A stretch of DNA of 64,000 nucleotides from Gnetum montanum (lineage: Eukaryota > Streptophyta > Gnetopsida > Gnetales > Gnetaceae): assembly GCA_015680685.1 (NCBI GenBank), contig MNCI01005835.1, positions 617,445 to 681,444 on the forward strand. The letters run 5' to 3'. Shown in pieces: positions 1-11,434 of the stretch; position 1 is the stretch's first letter; every line of letters starts with the position of its first letter. The notes under the pieces are model-generated. The model was not told the origin of the DNA. It ran no database searches and saw nothing but the letters and a program-made list of their open reading frames with translations. The position numbers and the translations under genes are program-made.

Positions 1-731
1 TCACGTATGGTTTAGTCTAAAGTGAGGTGTATGATGTGTTCTATGCTAATGCTACTCCTGAAGGAAATGGAAGATAATATTAACTAAGCTAAGAGAGAAT
101 GGTGAGAGAGAATCTAAGCTAGCCTAAGTGCGATGAGTATCCATTCCTCAATTATTCGTACACATCTTGGACTTCGTGCATGACTACCACTGGGATTATC
201 AAGCGCAGATCCTAGGTACGCTACTGGGTTACCAAGTAGTCACACTTAAATGCTTGTAATCAAGTCGTACTCATTCTACATTTAACAGGAGTTTAGGGTG
301 AGAAGGTATTAACTAAGAAAGTAGTAAATAAAAATTAAATAAATAATTAAGCTAAGTGAATGCTGCAATGATGAAGTAATCTTGATCTTTATTTCCAGTC
401 GTGTGTGTCCAAGTATGTCACACTCAAATAAAGGTGTCGTACAATTACAATCACCACGCTGTGGGCATACATTAGGAGGAAAAGGGTTGAGAGGAAAAAT
501 GAAAACTAAAATCAAAACTAACTCTAAACTGATGAACTCAAAAACTACCTATCAAAACTGTCTACCTCTTATTTATAGATGAGGAGATAGGCTGCGATAT
601 CATGTACGTGATATCATGTACGCAATATTGCATCAGCTGTGATATCATGGCTGCGATATTGCAAATGCGATATCATGGTTGTTGTGATATCATGGTAGCG
701 ATATCACAACCAGCAAATTCATGACTCATCA
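1..731 (-). repeat. 3' LTR of element 1 (partial)
   Basis: Position 1 aligns with 3635 in the 5' LTR, and similarity continues to the U3 start, CTCATCA on the plus strand at 725-731. The U3 part (about 590-715) is a decayed array of GATATC-centred palindromes in which many CG steps have become TG or CA. It is about 100 bp longer in U3 than the partner LTR. Confidence 0.85.
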
Positions 732-749
732 TACACCCACGACTAAATG
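732..749 (-). promoter_or_regulatory. Polypurine tract of element 1 (PPT3)
   Basis: On the minus strand the bases abutting the LTR read TTAGTCGTGGGTGTA. This is the second-strand priming tract, matching TTAGTCGTGGGGGAA at the same place in element A. Confidence 0.7.
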
Positions 750-913
750 AAAGCTCGTCCTCGAGTTAAACTGAGAACAAGCTCCATTGATTACATAGTG
801 GATAGGTATGGGATTATTGACTAACTAGAATGGATTCATGCTGCAGTGTGGAGTCAGAACAAAATTGAGACACAACACAAAAGAAAATCCTATGATTACA
901 AATTAGATGGAAC

Positions 914-1681
914 TCATGTAGTTCCTGGTGGCGGTGGCTCCTCCATGGGTGTCTTTTCCTTTTCTTGCACTCCAGGTCTTAGGACTTGATGGCATTGAAG
1001 TATGGCTCGGAGTTTCTCCTCTTGTAAGGCCTTGTGTGCCTTGGCATGCGTGTAAGTTTGTGCTTGTGCCATAGAGGCATCCTAGTCAGCCTTCTCTTTT
1101 TCTTCCCCCACCCTTTTATTCTCTGTCAATAGTTTATTAAGTTTCTTGGTTCTGAAAGTGTCCAGTTGGTTCTGAGCAACCTTTGGCCCTGTATTTGGAA
1201 GGTTTAATACTTCTGAAATGGCTTGAACAGAGAAATCAACAGTCACACCATAATTGTTAACCGTGGTGCCTTCTTCTTTATTGTGCCAAAATTGGTACAT
1301 TTTCCCTAAGTACCAGGCACCACTTTCAGAGAGGGTAGGCCATATTGGGGACCCTTTGAGGTGATCCCTAACAGCCTCCGAAGCAAATTCTGTGAAAGGT
1401 CCAAAGTTTAATTCCATGATCACTACAGTGAATATGGACCTTTCGTGGATGGTCTGAACACAATCCTGGGGCAACGTGAGATATCATCCCTGTTTAGACG
1501 CTGCAGCAGCTCCTCCTTCTGCCTCCCTTGATTGTACAGTAGCAGGGTCTTCTTGGTGGATACTAAATGATTGTTCCTCCTGCTCTGCATGTTGTTCGGC
1601 AGGAACTTGTCCTTCACCTCTCCTAGGTCATTTGATCGCACCTTGAGCAGGACCTTTCTGTTGTCCATGTTTCGGGGCCAT
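914..1681 (-). pseudogene. Shortened ORFx of element 1
   Basis: From the ATG at 1681 to the TGA at 914 is one frame of 256 codons, broken only by nonsense codons (for example a TGA in an IK-stop-PRRG context and a TAG at 1082-1084). The N-terminal 140 or so residues match element A's ORFx, including VRDHLKGSP, GAWYLG, FWHNKE and ISEVLNLPN. The protein then jumps to the coiled-coil segment around NQLDTFRTKKLNKLL, and jumps again to the C-terminal tail ending PMEEPPPPGTT. Both deletions keep the frame. The function of ORFx is unknown. It has no visible transposase, protease or membrane signature, and the N-terminal block resembles in pattern the plant transposon-associated globular domains found in Athila/Tat accessory ORFs. 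Confidence 0.7.
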
Positions 1682-1712
1682 CTGCAATCACACGGGGCTA
1701 ATCATTAGTAAG
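1682..1712 (-). promoter_or_regulatory. Branch point and 3' splice site before ORFx, element 1
   Basis: Minus-strand CCTTACTAAT, then after a short spacer GTGTGATTGCAG directly before ATGG. The same block stands before ORFx in element A, and close relatives stand before the accessory frames of elements 2, 3 and 5. Confidence 0.6.
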
Positions 1713-2987
1713 GTTGTTACCAAAGCTAGGTTATACCTTACTGTTTACCTTAATAGATTTACTTTATTTCCGTGTGATGTTAATTATTCGAAGAACAAGT
1801 CCCCGAAAGATTATAATGTTGAGTCCTCTTTGCTTAGGTGGTTTCCAAATTTAATTTTCTAGTATAGCTAAGGGGATGAAATTTTTTTTGACACATTTTA
1901 TTCTTAATTTTATAACTAATTACCCTTAAATATGTCCTTTGGGTGATTATGAATTTCAAAAAATTTATGAGCTATTCGACGTGTGCCCCTCCCCCACGAC
2001 TAAGCCGAAAACTCCGGGTTCAAGTAGGTTCAAACGAAATGAAAATCAGATTACCAGCGAGTGAGTTATGGATATGAAAGCAAGGGACACGTAATTGTGA
2101 GTCATAGAGAGGAATTTGAAAAACTTCCCTTGCGTGAACAGTTGCAAATGATGTTTATTAGCAATGGGGGGTCATGTATATATATTTTCATCAAAGTTAG
2201 GGAGCTTAGAGAATCTACTAAATTTTTAATATTTCTTTGAAATTAAATGATGTAAACTAAGGACATCTAGATGATTGCTAAAGGGTTCTAGGGTAATTCA
2301 ACTAGTTCTGAAGGCACAAAAATTATGATGGTGTGGAATTTATCAATAAGGACCTCGGGTGGTAGAGAAAAAGGCTATGTGATGGTTCATAGGAACGTTG
2401 AATCGGAGGGATAGTAATAAAGAAAAGAAAATCGTTGGCAATATGCTAAGGGTAATAAATGGTGTGTGAAGATGGTTCATGAGTGCAAATTACAAAAAAT
2501 ACACAAGTGGATCCTCCCCAAAGCAGGTTCCAACCTATAATGCCCTTATGTAACCACACTTAAAAGTTTCCGTGGGCACTAGAAGGGTTACATGTAATCC
2601 GCATTGATTCCAAAAAACACACAAATGTAAATATCACCGGAATGAGGTAAGGATTCTACGCTATACGAGACACAAGCTACAATTACACGAATAGTGAGAT
2701 GAGATGAACTATAGAAGGGATTGTAGAGATTGGGATATGAGGTAATTGACCCAGGGCACAGTGAATCCTACATGTAATGCATGATTAATGTGTCATTAAC
2801 CTGTCGTTCCAAGATCAAGACCAAGTCAATTCCTTTAATCAATGACATCGCATTGTTTCATCCCATGATGAGCGACTATGAGAGTACCAGAACAACAAGG
2901 CGTACGATCACTTGGAATTTTTTTCAAGGGAGGAGTGATTTTTGTTTTATGGCACTTCCTTTTTTTTTGAATACTAATTCATTCTTG
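1713..2987 (-). other. Noncoding intermodule of element 1
   Basis: Homologous to 37255-38637 of element A. It holds a PPT-like tract at 1986-2003, a TATA-like stretch near 2178-2190, and the conserved block GTGGATCCTCCCCAAAG at 2507-2523 (plus-strand reading). ORFs here are not conserved and I do not call any. Confidence 0.6.
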
Positions 2988-3337
2988 CAGGCATCGTAGA
3001 AGGCTTGTAAATGTTGATGCGGATCTAAGTCATAGCCTCCTAAGAACTTAGGGAAGTTGTTTAAATCGAGCCTGGGTAGACGGCTCTCTTTACGATGCCT
3101 ACGGGAGATTCAAACAACCTCTTGTATTTGCATTAAGCTTGTAGTGGCCAGTAGGGGTTCATTTTCATCGAGTAAGTTATGCTTTTATGCATTGGGATGA
3201 CGTTGCTTTCGTTTATGTTTATAAGAAATCCCCACCTCGGGTTGCGTACTCCAATCTTCATTGTCATATAGTTTGTTGGTACTCCAATGAACTTCCTCAC
3301 TAGATGTGGCATTATTGTAGTCTTGTAGGAGAGCCAT
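2988..3337 (-). pseudogene. Truncated gag of element 1
   Basis: The minus-strand frame from the ATG at 3337 aligns with the gag start of element A: LQDYNNAT, then RHRKESRLPRLDLNNF, then DLDPHQHL and FYDAC. It stops being gag at about 2988, where a deletion joins it directly to intermodule sequence. The capsid-like core and the zinc knuckle are missing. Nonsense codons occur upstream of the deletion. Confidence 0.7.
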
Positions 3338-3458
3338 GGTTGTGAAATTGTGTGTGAATTTATGTGTGAATTTTTATAATTATTTCTTGCTAAAAGATAT
3401 ATCGTTAATTCCTATACAATGACCTTGTATGATATAACTAATCTAGATAACTAGCACT

Positions 3459-3478
3459 GTCCCCGGCAATGGTGCTAA
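3459..3478 (-). promoter_or_regulatory. Primer binding site, element 1
   Basis: Minus-strand TTAGCACCATTGCCGGGGAC directly after the 5' LTR. It is a mutated form of the TTGGCGCCGTTGCCGGGG site of element A, which complements the 3' end of plant tRNA-Asp. Confidence 0.7.
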
Positions 3479-4270
3479 TGATGAGTCGCGAGGTACCCAT
3501 ACACTCAACCATATGAATACAAGTGTTACATGCATGATCTGGTCGAACTCTACAGATGGACTAGTTGCGGTATCTAGACAGTTAGCCTTAGGTCGTAGTT
3601 CGTTGTCTTCCCCCCTCGACTAGTGTTAACTCTATCACGTATGGTTTAGTCTAGAGTGAGGTGTATGATGTGTTCTATGCTAATGGTACTCCTGAAGGAA
3701 ATGGAAAATAATATTAACTAAGCTAAGAAAGAAGGGTGAGAGAGAATCTAAGCTAGCCTAAGTGCGATGAGTATCCGTTCCTTAATTATCTATACACATC
3801 TTGGACTTCGTGCATGACTACCACTGGGATTACCAAGTGTAGATCCTAGGTATGCTACTGGGTTACCAAGTAGTCACACTTAAATGCTCGTAATCAAGTC
3901 ATACTCATTCCGCGTTTAACAGGAGTTTAGGATGAGAAGGTATTAACTAAGAAAGTAGTAAATAAAAATTACATAAATAATTAAGGTAAGTGAATGTTGC
4001 AATGATTAAATAATCTCGATCTTTATTTTTGATCATGTGCGTGTCCAAGTACGTCACACTCGAATAAAGGTTCCGTACAATTACAATCACCACATTGCCG
4101 GCATACACTGGGAGGAAAAGGGTTGAGAGGAAAAATAAAAACTAAAATCAGAACTAACTCTAAACTGATGAACTCAAAAAATGCCTATCAGAACTATCTA
4201 CCTCTTATTTATAGATGAGGAGATAGGCTGTGATATCACGTACGCGATATCACAGCTGCTGTGACCATCA
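3479..4270 (-). repeat. 5' LTR of element 1
   Basis: Starts TGATGAGTCGCGAGG and ends GACCATCA in plus-strand terms. It is homologous to 1-731 with a shorter U3: one recognisable palindrome around 4235-4255. Confidence 0.8.
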
Positions 4271-5480
4271 GTAGTATTTCCTACTTCTATAATCAATTTC
4301 CATTCTCTATTTATATTCAAAGTTTTGCAAGATTATAATAAATGTTTTAGGAATTTTTACCTTGGAAAAATAAATCTTACCTAAGTATATAACTTGACAT
4401 GCAATGATAATAATGCCACATGGATCTTTAGGCCATAAATCATAAATGCTCCAAATTTTATTTAACTAAAGCAAACTAAAGGTTAACAAAGTAATGATAG
4501 ATTCTTGGTCTACTACAATGTTGCCTAGTTAATTATTTGAAAAAAATAAATGTAAGTACAAGAGAGTTGAATTTCATCATGAGCAAATTTTCCTATGGGA
4601 TCTTGTATATCAGCAGTGTAGCTAAGCTGTCAATACTTGTGTCAAAATTCTAGCTTGTGAAGTGATGTGCACCATGGGCAAAGTTTCCTATGGGACCATG
4701 TTCATTGGTAGTGCAATAACCTTCTTAGTGATTTGGATTCCAGTAGCACCAAGACATTTTGAGCTTTTCTAATCTAAAAAAAAATATAATAAGTAACAAA
4801 AATTATTTACACACACACTTATATAAAGAAAAGGAAGCTTGATATTTACTTTTATTGACCTATTGATTAATGTGCTTTCATCTTCTTGCATGGCATTTCA
4901 TGTACTTTAAGTATTTACAATTTAAGAAGGCTTAATTTTTAAGTCTTGTACTTTATTCTACTTAACTTTGAACTATTATTCTATTTCTATGGGATGGGGT
5001 GATTACTTATACAGTGGCTAGTGCTTAGTTAGCTAGTTCTTTATACATTCTATTATGTCTCATTCCTTGTTATCACCTTGAAAATGTCAGCAACCTGTTT
5101 TTAGTTTAAGAGGGATGAAGGAAAAAATATACCTAACATGTTAATATAGCTAAACTAGGAAAGTCATTCTTAAACTTTTAGATAATTTGTACTTGTGAGT
5201 TGTGCTAGGATATCAAAGTTGAACATGGATGGGATGCCTCCAAAAAGTTTAGTATCCTAGCTGCTAAATAGGAGAATCCGCTAGAAGCCAAATTGGCATA
5301 GGTCAATACTTAGGAGGTATGTATGTATATGTATATATATATGTAATGAATAAATAAATAAATCCAAAAATATTCAAATTCACATTAGATAAACTAAATA
5401 CTTCCAATTAATTGAGATGTTGGGCCTTGTTCTTGCTAACATTGGAGGAGGATAGTTTGAGATCTATGATTCCCTACCAC
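4271..5480. other. AT-rich DNA without recognisable genes
   Basis: No ORF of recognisable family, no terminal repeats, no RNA gene. Short AT microsatellite near 5320-5345. Probably old decayed repeat or host intergenic DNA. Confidence 0.4.
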
Positions 5481-7060
5481 TTGATTTCTTATTTCAAGAT
5501 TGAAACTTTAGAAGATATTCTGTAATATGGGGTTGAAATTGTACTGTCTGAAATTGTCGGTGCAAGGCTGGAATGAAATAGACACTGAGAGATGTACAGA
5601 CAGGCACAGAAGACTCTACCTTCGCTTGAGGGCAAGCTGGAACGGACGAAGGCAGAGTGCCTTGAATGGTCTGCACGCGGATTAAACGAGGACTTCCCCA
5701 ACGCACGCACTTTACAATGCATTGGGTTATATGTAAATGATGCACATTAAATGTAAACCGTAACGTAAATAGGCACAATAATGTAAACTGGAATGTAAAC
5801 GTAAACTGGAAAAACAAAGAAAACTGCAATAAATCTGGGCAAAAATGTAAACTGTTTTGTATTGAAAAAGTGATTACAATGTGCACCGATCAGAACGTAG
5901 TTGTGGATTAATCACAAGGCAGACGTTTAGCCTCGGTGGGTGATGACGAGTGCTGGAAGATGCAGGTTTTGGGTTGCAAGGAAATGCAGCGTCCAAGTCT
6001 GATGCCCTAGTGTATAGAGGTTGATGCATAGATTTGTTGAGTGTTTTTGATTTAGTTTTTTGTGTCTATTTGTAAAAATTCCAAACCCCAATCTGGTGAA
6101 AAATTGGGGTTTTTATGAGGTTTTGGGCATTGGATTCGGATTTGGAAGGGTATGAGTGGCCGTGGGTGAGAGATATCCGGGTCGGATGACATGTGGCTGC
6201 GTTGCGAGAGTGCAAAAAATATTACAACTGTACAGCGTGTTGCATGCTAGCGTGTACATGCTGGGTGTGTGAACTCAGCGTACAGACTTGCCCAATACAA
6301 AGGAATTGAACTTTATAAATGAGCATACTGTTATAACAGAAAATCTTGAACTTGGTCCTTGAATTTGAGCTCTGGTGTCATGAGGATGCTTCATGTGGAT
6401 TTTTAGCTTATTTGGACTTGATCTGACTTGGTTTTGAGAGGCTTCGACTGGTGTATGCTGTGTTGCACGTTGGGCGTACAAGCTGGGCATGCAGGTTAGC
6501 ATGCAGGTTGGCTGAATCACTTGATCGACCTCACTTTTGGTGGTGCACGCTGGGCTTGTAGGCCAGCGTGTGAGGCCATAAATGATACTTTTGACGCCCA
6601 CAGTAGAAGTTTTCAAAGCCTTGCCCTTGGTGCCACATGTTGGGCATGTGTGTAGGCAGGAAATGACCCATTTGGTGCCAAAAATTTGATTGTTAGGAGC
6701 CTAAGAGCTGCTGGGGACCTTTGTGAAGGTCCTAGGGGGTCAAAACCTTTGATTCTGGCCTATTTTGATGAGTTTTTGAGGCTCAAAAGTTGTTGCATGC
6801 TAGGCCATACGCTGGGCATGTATAGGCTGGTGTAAAGGATGCATACTTAGTGAAAACGAAGTATTTTGAGCTTAAAACTTCCTAGGTTTGATGCCAAATG
6901 TCACTGTAGTCTTTTGTGGATCCCAGGGAACCATTTGTTGCTCAGTTCGACTCCGTTTGAAGCTGTTTGTGAGGTCCTTAAGCTTCAGTCATGCTGGGGA
7001 GCATCATGACTTAGCTTGATTCTTGTCGAAGAAGTACTAAGCTCAGAATTTTGTGGTGTT
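5481..7060. repeat. GC-richer block with iterated GCTGGGC/GCCAGC words
   Basis: Unlike its AT-rich surroundings this block carries scattered copies of a word close to ACGCTGGGCATG and its complement, at about 6240-6262, 6463-6510, 6541-6572, 6631-6660 and 6790-6838. At 6546-6570 CACGCTGG and CCAGCGTG form an exact inverted repeat. A second exact 10-bp inverted repeat (AAACCCCAAT / ATTGGGGTTT) lies at 6083-6112. TGTAAAC words recur at 5729-5870. This could be part of an unrecognised LTR or other transposon; no coding domain supports a class. Confidence 0.4.
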
Positions 7061-10038
7061 TCAGAAATGTAAATTAAATGATGAAATCTGCAATCAGAGA
7101 ATCAGATCTTTGAAAGAATAAAAAGGGTTCTGAGAAAATTTTCATTACCTGATTTTAATGGCAATCGTTGTGACTAGATCTGTTTCCGTCACTGAGAAAA
7201 ATGAGCATTTCCAAGCTAAAAAATATTGGCATGAATTTGTTACATCTAAATTGCTAAAAATTGAGTGTTAAACCTCATTGTGGAATATAGTTTGTTACTA
7301 TATCGAGAAAATCTTAGGCCCTAATGACTAGAGGGAGTGTGCATGAACAAACAATGTTGGAATGGTTTCTTGTAATGTAGAATTGGTCACAAATAGGCTT
7401 TACTCCTGCTTCTGGTTGCTAAGAAGTCGCATGAAACTTTTGATTCTTGTTTTTCATGACCAGATTCGACGACAAAATTGGATACTATGTGTTCTGAGAG
7501 AAGGTTTATGAAAGGAATAAATTTGTTCTAATTTCTTATGGTTAATTGGATTCTTTATTAAACTAACTACAGTTAACTTACCTATAAATTTGGTTTTAAA
7601 ACCAGCACACAAGTTTTGAGGACCCGTTGGAGAGCTTGTGGTTGATAAGGTTAGTGTGACCAAAAAATAACTTTTAGGGATGATCCTGGGGATAAGGATT
7701 TTGTGTATCCACTGGAAAAGAGCTTAGATTTTTATTTATTTATCTGAAAAGAAGTTATATTTTTATTTATCTATTATCTTGGCATATTGTTTGGTGCGAT
7801 GAGCATTGAGGCTCTTGGTGATGATCTTTTTCTTATCTAATGATAAAAAAATTTGAAGTTGTAGGTCCTACAATAATGGATTCATGTTACCAATTCATCT
7901 CCTTAAGAAACTACAGTTTTATATACTCATGATTTTTCTTAGTTTTTTTTTACCCATTGAACTTACAAATTCTAAAATGGCTAGAAAGCTATGGATGTTA
8001 AAGCTTTTACCCATCTTCGTAATACTTGTACTACTCAAAAATGGACACTAGATTTTGATCTCATTTTTCTTTAATATTTTAAAATTCACGGTTGTATTGA
8101 ATTAAAAAATCATTTTGCTTATTTTCACAATATTGAAAGTACGTTATGCATTTCTTAAATTAGATTTAAAGACATTATTAGATGGTGTGCAATGTAAGTT
8201 ATTTTGTAAAGATTGACTATAACACAGTAAGATGGATTTGAAACTTAATGTAGGCCATTAGTGTTATACTTAAAAAATTACATACTACAATTTAAATGGA
8301 AGTTGCAAGTATTATTGTCATGAAGGCCATCCTATTGGGGCTTATCATTTTTTTTCATAAAAAAACTATTCATAAGTAAAATAAATAACATTTTTCATTA
8401 AAAAAAGCAATAGTGATTTTTAGAAAACACAATCTTCTTCAATAGCTTGTAGACATGTTATTGATCCATTTAAATTTAAGAGTTCCTTGTTTGGAAAAGA
8501 AGAATTTCTTCATTGATACAAGTAATAGAAGTGTTAATGCAAAAGACGTTGACTTGGTGCATTGCAAGAAAAAATGTCTTTCAATTTTTAAAAAAGATGA
8601 TGTTATTAGTAGTAGTAGTATTATTATTATTTTGGTATGTCTCTATTTCTATTTATGTTTCAACTGTATTTTCATTGGATAATACTTTTTTAGCTATTAG
8701 TGACATCATCATCATCCTAGCATTGTCTCAATGAAATGGTGTCAAGTACATGAATTCTTTTTTGCCATTTGCCTCTACGAAGATCTAGACCTTTGTTTAT
8801 TTGTAGTTCTTCAAATCATCTTTGATCTATTAGTGACATAAATTGCAAACTAAATGTTGATATTGAAAAATCAAGAGCAGGAGTCTTTTCCCTCACCTTT
8901 TAGGGCTTTTCTAAAACGTCCCAAGTAAAGATTGTTAGGGAGTATCTTTTAATATTTATGTTTGGATTTTATTCTTTAACCTTTTTTTTGTTCCATGATT
9001 TTGTTTTATAAATCATATATTTATAAACAAATAGTTATCTTGTCTACATGTTTGAGAATCAATCAATTCTAATCACAATTCATCTTGTTTCATAGTGATT
9101 TGTAATTTTAACTTATTTTTATCAAATAATAATAATAATAATAGCCTCAATCTATGCTAAGTAAAATTATACTTTTGGTTTGAAAAGAATGGAAGCATAT
9201 ATAAATTTGGGAGATAATTTGGGTAGCTCGAGGGTTTTGGAAGAAAATGTGAGGGTTTCAATGCCCTTGGTTCCTCTTCAATTGTTGGTTGGTACTAGGG
9301 AGGGCAATGGAGGTGGTAGTGGAGTAGGGTTTAATGCTTAGGCAAAGGGTGCCCAAGTAGGTTTCCTTTGCTACTGTACTTTGAAGGTGCACATGATTTG
9401 AATTCAAGGATGCAAGTTTGTAGGATAGAGTTGATTTTAGCACATTTGAAAGTCATGAGAACCTTGAATCTACATTTTGGACAAGGTGTTGATGACTCAG
9501 TGGCAGAAATTTCATTGGGCCCTTATTGAACTGTTTAATATTTATATCTCCTTGTTAGAGTACCTAACAACATGGATTACATGATCTTAGATAGGGGTTG
9601 CAATTTAAGCCAACATATTGCATGGTAACATGATCTTGCTTATGTTTGAGCATGAATGAAACATGATTATAATCAAATTGGCATTTACCTAGAAGGTGGG
9701 AGATTTGATTGTGAAGATGAAGAAGTGGATCTTGAGACACATGTCAAATTAGAAGGAGATCAATGGTTTCCTCCATATTAAATGGTGGCTAACAATTTGG
9801 TTACAATTACTCAATTTTTTAATTTAATTCTGGTTAGAGGGGCTATTGACCAATCATAGATTTACTTGGGGAATAGTTTATGATTGACCTCAAATCTCAA
9901 AGCACATTATAGGCTTAATGATGTGGATCTACATCTAAATGTTGGAAGGATTAGATGTTGCATAGAAGATTATCTTGGAAGGTCCTCATGGGAGGTTTTG
10001 TTAGTCTTTTTTTTGTGATAATTACCTTAAGATTTATA
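7061..10038. other. AT-rich DNA, unassigned
   Basis: Trinucleotide runs near 8607-8635 (TAG/TAT) and 9126-9142 (AAT). ORFs up to 75 codons show no recognisable domain. 9180-10038 is less AT-rich and could be a decayed non-LTR element, but I could not find an RT or endonuclease motif. Confidence 0.3.
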
Positions 10039-10043
10039 GAATC
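10039..10043. repeat. Target-site duplication GAATC (left), element 2
   Basis: GAATC directly before the LTR start at 10044; the identical pentamer follows the other LTR at 17122-17126. Confidence 0.9.
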
Positions 10044-10904
10044 TGTTGAGTGGCGAGGTACCCCTACACTCAGCCATACGAATACGAGGGTAATAAGTGC
10101 GATCCGGTCGAACTTCATAGACTAAGTGCCTACACGCCTCATGGAACACTTAAGGTTAATTATTCGTTGTCTTCCTAGACTTACTTGTATTTTTCACGGT
10201 GTATGGTTAAGTAAGTCTGAGGTATATGATTTTTATAGCTTTTCTGTTTTATCTCCTATGCTATTGAGGTGAAGGGTTGAAGAGACTAATTAACTAACTT
10301 TAACTAACTAAATAAGTCTAAATTAAACTAGCATCAACATCCGTTCCCACTTACCGTTCACACCCTAAACCAATGCAACTGTGGTTACCAAACGTTAGTC
10401 GTTGCTGGGATCACCACGCGTAACGCACGTGCTCGAAGCGGTCGTACTGAGACACTTAACTAGGAGAGAAGGGTTGAGAGAGAATTAATAACTAAGAAAG
10501 CATTTAAATGATAAACAATAAATAATAGTAAATAAAGTCCTAATTAGCCTATTCCATGCACTGCAAGGTTTATCCAAGAAGGTTGTCTTTATTTCTGTAC
10601 ATAAATATGTGTTCAGGTACAATATCTGCTCGAATAAAGATCCGTTCACTTTGGAGCTCCTACTGTGGGCACATGGAAAATATTCTATCTCTGGAGAGGT
10701 AAAACTGCTAGAGTTTTGCTAAGGGCTAGATCTAGATCTGAAACAAAGGGAGAGCCGCCTCTTATTTATAAACTTTGTGGCGCACTGCGATATCGCGGGG
10801 GATGATGCGATATCTCATACGCGATATCGCAAGGGATGCGATATCACAACGGTCGCGATATTGCATACACGATATCGTAGCCCATGCGATATCGCATCCC
10901 ATCA
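10044..10904 (-). repeat. 3' LTR of element 2
   Basis: 861 bp, TGTTGAGTGGCGAGG to GCATCCCATCA in plus-strand terms. The U3 portion (10790-10904) is an array of GCGATATCGC-type palindromes upstream of a TATA-like TTATAAA on the minus strand. Confidence 0.9.
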
Positions 10905-10920
10905 TACCCCCATGATTGAA
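10905..10920 (-). promoter_or_regulatory. PPT3 of element 2
   Basis: Minus-strand TTCAATCATGGGGGTA abutting the 3' LTR; second-strand priming site. Confidence 0.75.
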
Positions 10921-11127
10921 TGAAAACTCATCCTTGACTTCCTTACAAAAATATCAGGAAGGTATGGGATTATTAACTCAAACGGAACTAACGGGGTGAC
11001 ATGTGAATGGATCATCATTACAAGACACAACAAAATTGGTGTTCATGACAACAAGAGTGAACACCTAATTACATTGACATCAGGCCTTAGTTGGTAGCTT
11101 GAGAAAGAGAGAGAGAAAGAAGTTTTG

Positions 11128-11350
11128 CTACTGCCAACGCCAAGATTGCGCCTTTCGTTGTCCATCCATAAGTGCGCCATCAATCTTGCTCCTTGCATAA
11201 CTGCTTTCAATGCTATTCCATTCCAAGTGTTCTCTCCAGATCCAATCCGTTGTTGCATGATTGCCATCTGCACACACAACACAATGTTTATATTAGCAAG
11301 GGTGAATGAATTTCAATGTAGTGGATACCTTGCTTTGGTGAAAGATCCAT
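11128..11350 (-). CDS. Small accessory ORF of element 2 with candidate 61-bp intron
   Basis: Predicted exon 1 is 11329-11350 (ATG GAT CTT ...) and exon 2 is 11128-11267. They are separated by a 61-bp intron that starts GTATCC, holds TGCTAAT as branch site and ends GTGTGTGCAG. The spliced frame gives 53 residues (MDLSPKQDGNH, then TTDWIWREHLEW). Element 3 has the same arrangement at 60781-60990, with the frame, donor, branch site and acceptor all kept. An alternative reading starts at the ATGG directly behind the acceptor and gives an open frame also conserved in element 3, so I cannot say which frame is translated. No known domain. The slot corresponds to that of ORFx in family A. Confidence 0.45.
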
Positions 11351-11417
11351 TGGCTGAGTTGTGGTATGACTACCGAAGGTGTAGGGGTTAGGAGAAAATC
11401 GAAAAAATTGGGCCCCA

Positions 11418-11434
11418 TACCCCCATGACTAATT
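11418..11434 (-). promoter_or_regulatory. Internal PPT-like tract (PPT2), element 2
   Basis: Minus-strand AATTAGTCATGGGGGTA preceded by CGGAGGTTCGC. It is nearly identical to the tract at the 3' LTR and to the one at 61116-61131 in element 3. Confidence 0.6.

Larger units (their letters stand above)
1..4270 (-). mobile_element. Element 1: deleted family-A LTR retrotransposon, minus strand, cut by window edge
   Basis: Two copies of the same LTR (1-731 and 3479-4270) flank a 2.7-kb internal region read on the minus strand. The order from the 5' side is primer site, truncated gag, noncoding intermodule, second PPT-like tract, shortened ORFx, PPT and 3' LTR. No protease, RT, RNase H or integrase is present, so it could only move with helper proteins. 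Compared with element A (33631-42570) it lost the gag C-terminus and two internal blocks of ORFx but kept both ends and all the noncoding signals. About 156 bp of the 3' LTR lies beyond the left window edge, so the target duplication cannot be checked. Confidence 0.85.

Noticed and set aside
590-715. Palindromic arrays as CRISPR or satellite DNA
   Set aside because: Units are irregular, without unique spacers, and occur only in LTR U3 or at the internal promoter upstream of TATA boxes.
6083-6112. Hairpin followed by T run resembling a bacterial terminator
   Set aside because: The window is plant nuclear DNA and there is no transcription unit upstream; the hairpin is recorded only as a structural oddity.
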